Source: Allantophomopsis cytisporea (lineage: Eukaryota; Ascomycota; Leotiomycetes; Phacidiales; Phacidiaceae). From it: DNA of 64,000 nucleotides. Below, piece by piece: positions 57,574 through 64,000 of this stretch. The DNA lies in NCBI GenBank assembly GCA_024752435.1, contig CP103026.1, forward strand, positions 248,001 through 312,000. The letters run 5' to 3'. Position 1 is the stretch's first letter. Each line of letters starts with the position of its first letter. The translations under genes were made by a program, and so were the position numbers. Below the pieces are notes generated by a model. That model was not told the origin of the DNA. It ran no database searches and saw only the letters and a list, made by a program, of their open reading frames with translations.

Positions 57574-60500
57574 TCATCGCGATGGTGTGACATTGATAGA
57601 GCTGGGTGAGGACTGAGAAGTGGCCCGTGGAGTTGGCTGATCTGAATCCATGGGATTGGGAGTGGCTTGTGCAGTTGGTCTCGGAGTCTCGTCAAGGTCA
57701 ATTTCTTCGACCATCTCTCCAGGCTCAAGGAAGACTTCAGGTGGAGTAAGAGTAGCACCGCTGATCTCTGATGCAGGAGGTTGTTCCTCCTTAACAGTTG
57801 GTGGAAAGTTGATCTCATCGGGTCCGACCGTAGCTTCAGAGCCTGAGACGATGCTCCCACGACTGTTGGTGCGCATCATTTCAATGCCGAGTTTCGAACC
57901 ACGGTGAGCTCTTGCATTCGGATTGGTATTTTTCGGACTCTTCTCGCGAACGTAGGTATCACCAAGCTCTTCATCTTCATCGTCACCTGACTCCGCGCAC
58001 TCATGTCGATTTTTCTCCATGGACGTGCGCTTTGCCTTTATCTTCTCCAATGAACGCTGTCGGCTTGGAGTTTTCGGCAACTCCATCTGCATTGGCGCTG
58101 AGTGTTGGTGCAGGAGATGAGCTGGAAGAGCTTTTGGCAAATCGCGCGAATCGAGCATAGCTTCTTCATTGCTAATGCTGACGTTCGAACTGTCATGCCA
58201 ATCATTAGTTGCGTGACGACTGATGATCACTGGAACGACATCGTCAGACCTGATAGACTCTGAATCTCCAAACAGACTGGAGCTTATTGAATCCTCACGA
58301 CTAGAACCACGATAACTGCTGCCAGGCAAGTTGGCGAATCCAGAGGAACCAGAGGTTGGGCTATCATCAAGTCGTAGAGACTCTCGAAGTCCCGAGGGTA
58401 ACGGATAGCCTAATGATAATGTTGCTGCAGTCTGACCTGGCGTTGGCGCTCTCCATTGGCATAGTCGACACATGACCTCTGTAAGCTTAGATGTCGTTGG
58501 GGGCTTTTCAATCAAAGCATCAAAGTGATGTGGTGCTTGAAGTTCCTTAAGATACCCGGTAATGGCGACAATAGGGGTTTGCGAATTGGCGTTCTTGGTG
58601 TCACGGATCATTCGCGCGACATCGGCTCCATTGATTTGAGGTAACTTGAACTCCATCATGATAATATCAAATTTGATTTCGCTCATAGCATAGCGCATGG
58701 CTTCAGCACCATTGGTGACTGTAATGGTGCGACATCGAAGCTTCTCAAGCAACTTCTCCATAACCATTCTGGAGACAGGATGGTCTTCGCAGATGAGTAC
58801 GTCGAGAGGTCGGAAAATTGGTCCCTCGGCAAGTGTGATTTGCGACATCCTGCGAGAGCTCTGGCGACGGCGCTGTACTCGCAAAAGGGCATTGGCTTTA
58901 TCGCCTTCATTATCCGACGATGAAGGTGACATGTCAAAGACTTGACTCCTGCGCTTCTGGTGTTGTGAGAAGATATCTGCAGGGCTTGGACTGCCTTCCT
59001 GTGAACCGACGGTCTGAGATCGTGCTCGAGACCCACTCGATTGACGCGGAGTTTGCACCTTTTGAGGCGATGAGAAAGACAATGGTGGTGGTGCACCTCG
59101 AGTCTTGATGGGCGACACAGCAACCGATGATTGTCCCTTTTGGCCGGCTGGTCTGGCAGCGTCGAAGGGGTTTCCGGGTTGTAGTGAGCTCGCTGACTGA
59201 TGAGAAAGACTGGATGAATTACTTGAAGTCTTTCTGCGGTCACCAGCATTCTGCCCGGCTACAAATGACAACAGAAGCGGCGACGATGGCTGAGAAGCCC
59301 GGCTTGGGGAAGAAGCTGCTTGACTAGAGGGCGAGCCTGGTCGATGGCCTTTCGCGTTGGAAAGCGTTCGCTTGATGGGCATTGGAACAAATGGGCTACC
59401 CTCAAGTTGAGGACCAGGCGACCCAGCTGTGCTACTTGCAGCACCTGGGCTGACAACTGCAGGCTTAACTTGAGCTGCCATAGCTTCTGCACGTAATTTC
59501 TGAATAACATCCTTATTTGCCTTCTCCAGGACCGGAAGGTTCTTGAAAGAAAAGTTTCCGAAATCGTCAGCCTGTACCGGCTCACTCAGACGACGGCTCT
59601 TCATATCACGAACATGTGGAGGAATATGTAGTGGCATAAGACCTCGCTTGATTGAATTGACCTGCGATCTGACACGCGACAGAGCGTCATGGGGTCTATC
59701 TGGATAGTCCTGTCCAGGAGTAGGGACAGCTGGAGAAAGTTGATCCTCCATTTCCTCAGCAAAAGCTTGAAGAGTTGCACCACGACTATCGAAGTATTCG
59801 GTATCTTCAGGATTCTCTGGAGCTGGGACGAACTGTGGCTCATCCTCCAGAAGAGTATCCCAATTCATTCCCTCGAACCAGGCATGATTTCTGATTTCCT
59901 CGCCACCGGACGCAAATAATTCTTCGTTGTTGGATCCAAGTCTTTGAGTTGGATCGAGACAAAGAAGTCTGTTCATCAGGTCCTTAGCATCAGAGGATAC
60001 ATCAAATTCCCCTTCCTCCGGCCAAGAAATTCTACGAGCCAGAATGTTCTCGAAAACCTTATCTGGTGTATCTGCATGGAATGGGGGGTATCCGAACAGA
60101 AATTCGAATAGGATACAACCTACAGACCACCAATCGCTCATTTCGTCTTGGCCAACTCCATTAACGGTCTCGGGTGCAAGATAATCAGGGGTACCGACGA
60201 ATCTTCTATTGTTATCGTCGGGATCAAACAGAGCCATTGGAGGTGGCAACATCGATTGCGGAGGTGTATTGCGACCAAAGTCCGACATGTGACTCGTAGC
60301 ATGTTGTAAAGGTAAGAAATCAGGCGAGTCTTGACCATCATCTTCGCCAGTTTCTTGTATTGGACTTCTTCGCTGATTGAAGATTTGAGCCTGAGACTCA
60401 TTCAGTGAGAAGCTACTGAACATCTGACTGAGTGTATCACTTCCACCGCTATCACTTCTATGACCAGAAGTGCGACGAGAATTCCGAGTCACGCTATTTT

Positions 60501-63500
60501 CACGGTTCAAGCTAAAGTAGGATGGCTGTCCTAAACTGCCTGCGAGATCTGGTGTCATCTGTGGCGTAGATCCCGGGGAGTGGTTTCCCTGGAAATCAAA
60601 CGAAGTGGACCTGGATGATGCCATAGACGTTGAGCGTGCAAATGCGTTGTTTTTGAGGAGGTCAGGTGCCGACTCTGCTGCTGCACTGTTCAAAACTCGC
60701 TTTTGACGACCGATGAGACCCATTCTTGAAAGTCCGAAGTCCGTGAGCTTCAGATGACCTTTTTGGTCGATCAGAAGATTATCTGGTTTCAAATCACGAT
60801 GAACGATCCCGCGACTGTGAAGATGTTCCACACCAAGAATAACTTCACCAAGATATTTCTTTGCCCAATCTTCAGGCAAACCACCCAGAATCTTGATCAG
60901 AGATGCACAATCGCCACCGTTCAAGTATTCCATCACCAAATACAGATAGTCCTTGCTTGAGAAGGTCCAGTATAATTTGGCAACAAAATCACTCTCTCCC
61001 TGCCACATCATGATAGCTCTCTCAGCCTTGACATTGGTGACTTGATTCTTCGCCACCATGTCTGCCTTCTTGAGCACCTTGATTGCATAGTAGTCTCCAG
61101 TCAACTTCTTCTTCGATAAGTACACACTGCCAAATGCTCCTTTGCTGATAGGTTTGATAATTTCAAAGTCCTTGATCGACGGTGGGACTGCACGTGCTTG
61201 AGGAGCACTGACAGATGCTAGCCTAGGAGAGAGGGGTGGTCGCATCATAGCGTCCGACCCTCCTGCGGAAGATTGCCTTCGATGTCGGTGTGGAACTAAT
61301 GCGGGAGAGCTGAACTCGCTTCTGAATTCGTTTTGCTGCGGTAAAAGTGGGGATACGATTGGTGATGTCAGAGCATCGTGGGTAATGAATCCACGTGGTT
61401 TCGGCATCCGGAGCGGCGACGAGGGCTGGGCCATCCGCGATGGTGATTCTTGGCGGTGTGGGGATATTGCCCCCGGGATGATCAAACTGCGTCTCTGCTG
61501 TTGCCGGGAACTTGCAGCGCGGCGAAGATCGCCAAATTCCGAAACAGGTGATTCATTGCGTCCGTGGCGTGACATTAAAGATGATGATCTGACACTCCCG
61601 TCGCTATCACCATGATCCGACTCGAACAGCAAAGAGTTCCGTCGTGAGTCTCGAGAGTTTCCGAGAATACTCATGGCACCGAAATTCGATCGAGGTGTTG
61701 GAACTTCTCTGGGGCTACTTGATCGTGTAGAAAGTGCTGAAGAAGAAGGTCTATTTGGATTGGCAGCTTCAGCTCTGAGTGCTTGAGCTAGTGAGGATGG
61801 GCCGTCAAAAGAACCCGCAAAGAATCCATCATCTGGGGCAGTTGTAGTGTCATCTTCGGATGAGGAGTCCGATAGTTCTCCAGCAGCAATGCGAGCGGCT
61901 TTGTGTATAGCTTCATCAATGCAATCTTGCACAATAATCGAGAATTCCATCCTGATGCGCTCAGAGTACTCAATGATTCTGCGATGGCGAAGCACTGCTT
62001 CAACTTTGTTCTTGGCTGCTTTCTCACTGTCTGCACACAATAACGCCAATCCCTGTTCTTGGTCCAGAGTGTTTGTACTTGGAGATTGCCATTGCATCAC
62101 TTGAGATATCCGTGACTCTGATTGTGGTGATTGCGTTCTAAATTCGCCTGTGGGTAGTGCTGAACCTTCTTTGATCGCCGGGGTGCTGATCTCAATTGCT
62201 GTGTCACAAAGATCTAGAAGAAGCTCCACAATGCGAGCTTGTGGTCGGCGCACTGCAAAAGAGCGAGCTCTTGAATGACCAAGACCACTGCTCATGGATG
62301 TTTCACGAGATCTACCTGGTGGTGGGGTGCCAGGAGATGCGGTGCCTGATGAGGATCCCGGCGATGCTGCTGGTCCAATTGGCATATTCTTGTACTCGGC
62401 TTGCGGTGCGGGAGAAACAGAGTGATCGCCGGTCGAAGGGCGGCTCTTGCGAGCCTCCAAAGCATCAAGAACCTTGACAATTGCGTGTCGATGCTCAATG
62501 AGATGTTCCTGGCTCATCTGGACTTCCATCTCCGCTTTGTGCTCCTGTAAACATAACTCGGTGTGTTTTTCGAACCACCAAGGGGGAATTTGTCTTTCAC
62601 AGATGCGACACAGAACTGGAGAGGGTGCGGAGTGGTTTGCAGAATCTTCTGAAGTGGTATCGGCCATGGTTGTCAGATAATGTGCAAGAATCTCTGCGCC
62701 TGAACCCAGTGACTCCACAACCAAAGGAGGCAAATCGATCTTTACCTCACGAGGAGGGATGTAAGGGCGTGCCATCCACATAGTCTAGAATTTATGATCA
62801 GTAAATAAGCAAATATTCATCTGAAGCATACTTACGTGACTCTCGCGATTTGCCCGATCATCTGCACCGTCCGCGGCCCGATCGTAGACCATAATACCCT
62901 GGCCTTCTAGAGTGACCGTCTGAATCTGCTCGGGTTCCACATCTTCCATGGCTTCCATACCCTCATCTACAGGTTCCGGGGCAGAAGGCGGCAGAGCAAG
63001 TTTTGACTTTGGGCCCAAGGCCAAGGTGAACCTGACAATTTGACTCCGAGAATCATCCTTCTTCATGTTCTCCATGGCTTCCTTGAAAAGATTCTTGTTC
63101 TCATCCAACAACAGATTGACAATTGGCGTTCCTTGGGCCGATTCTGTCGATGTCCCAACAACGTCCGTCCACGATGGACTGACCCAGCGTATGGTGCCAT
63201 CCAAACCCAGATCCATGATCACGTTGAGTGTCTCCTCTGCTGCTTGTCGAAGGTCCTCCCTCTCCACGCGTATGTCCTCACTCAATGAACGCTCCATCAG
63301 GCCGGCTGTGCTGCGCAAATGATTGACAACCGGCGGTGCCAACAGGCCACCGTCGACCTGGCCATCCTGGCCCATATTGCTGAACATCTAGGTGCTCGAC
63401 CACCAAACACTACGGCCACATGGAATAACAGCTGTATACCCGTTGTATCGTCTTCGAGATCGTGGTCCAAGCTTTTTCGTGACTGGCGACTTTGTGCTTT

Positions 63501-63516
63501 GAGGATGTGTAGATTT
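57574..63516 (-). CDS. RIM15: Rim15-type PAS/AGC protein kinase with receiver-like domain
   Basis: Greatwall-family kinase linking nutrient signals (TORC1, PKA) to quiescence and stress programmes. Exons: 63516-63440 (likely), 63379-62836 and 62784-57574; about 1920 aa counted from an in-frame ATG at 63387. The true start lies further upstream because the 63516 exon opens at an acceptor. A PAS domain (LDGTIRWVSPSWTDVVGT) is in the N-terminal 180 residues. A Cys/His motif follows at about 242 (CRICERQIPPWWFEKHTELC). The kinase domain starts at about 722 (ISKGAFGSVYLSKK) with HRDLKPDN at about 845, DFGLSR at about 867 and GTPDYLAPE at about 1047, so a 180-residue insert splits the activation segment, as in Greatwall/Rim15. 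A receiver-like domain occupies about 1508-1595 (VLICEDHPVSRMVMEKLL), with Glu where the phosphoacceptor Asp is expected (MMEFKLP). Low-complexity Ser-rich linkers fill the rest. Confidence 0.95.
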
Positions 63517-64000
63517 CTGCTTCCCCTCACGCGGATTCCCCCCTCGTCAATTACTGATCAAATCGATGGTCCGATTCGAGAGTATTGCTATGCCACAATT
63601 GCCGCGCCAGACATCATTGTTGTTGAACGTGATGATGTCTGGATTTTGGTGGGCTTGATAAGCGCTTCGCGATAGCTGGAAATGATGCCGAAACGCGATC
63701 GGCGTTTCCCTGCAGCGTCTCTGACAGGCAAGACGTTGATCGAGTGTAGCGTAACAATGTAACAAAAGGAGAAGTGATGTAGTATTTGAGTAATTGTGAG
63801 GAAGAGGGTATAGGAGGGACTTTTTCTTCTTCTTCTTCTTCTTCTTCTTCTTCTTCTTCTCGTTTGGTTGTGGAATGTTTGTGTGAAGCTGGAAGTAGTG
63901 TTTGGGAGTCTTGGGTAGGATTCCGGGGCGGGACAGAAGTTTGGAAGATGGTCGTTTTGGGGGACCTTTTCTGCCGATTGATTTGATTGTTCGGGGCTTT
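63517..64000. other. RIM15 upstream region
   Basis: This should hold the RIM15 promoter and possibly its first coding exon. A (TTC)n tract of about twelve units lies at 63822-63860. No further gene is visible before the window ends. Confidence 0.5.
63822..63860. repeat. (TTC)n microsatellite
   Basis: About twelve TTC units. Confidence 0.95.

Overview
This window reads as nuclear DNA of a filamentous ascomycete (Pezizomycotina). The evidence is short spliceosomal introns of about 45-140 bp with GTANGT donors, single-gene mRNAs on both strands, and recognisable orthologues of PalC, Rim15, Hap2/NF-YA, Pex5, TFIID subunits and NACHT-ankyrin NLRs. A Leotiomycetes-like source is my guess from protein style and is not demonstrated.

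Layout. 0.3-2.4 kb holds the peroxisomal import receptor PEX5. 4.7-7.3 kb holds a degenerate exon-like repeat followed by an unrecognised charged protein. 9.0-13.0 kb is a Rad53/Chk2-type checkpoint kinase with FHA domains at both ends. 13.6 kb has a possible Pol III element. 14.7-17.4 kb is a head-to-head pair of TFIID genes, TAF7 and a TAF3-like histone-fold protein. 17.5-20 kb has a small hydrophilic protein and the pH-signalling protein PalC. 21.4-22.5 kb encodes an unusual protein with two zinc-cluster-like modules and SUMO-interaction-like motifs. 22.9-23.9 kb is a PlsC-type acyltransferase, 26.2-27.5 kb a bZIP factor and 28.0-30.0 kb eIF3d.

30-40.1 kb is a 10-kb gene-poor, microsatellite-packed interval ending at HAP2 (CCAAT-binding factor). 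Then follow an AlkB-type dioxygenase (42.7-43.9 kb), a secreted ferritin-like Rds1 protein (46.0-47.1 kb), tRNA-Arg(ACG) at 48.4 kb, a short unrecognised gene with a zinc-cluster relic beside it (49.1-49.8 kb) and an NLR with near-identical ankyrin repeats (50-52.5 kb). The window ends with the divergent pair TRM5/NUS1 (53.4-56.3 kb) and the large nutrient-signalling kinase RIM15 (57.6-63.5 kb).

Most genes are housekeeping or signalling genes that do not form a pathway cluster. The accessory-looking parts are the zinc-cluster/SIM protein, the NLR and its neighbour, and the repeat-rich 30-40 kb interval. Exon boundaries were read by eye from GT/AG sites and frame continuity. No search or alignment was run.
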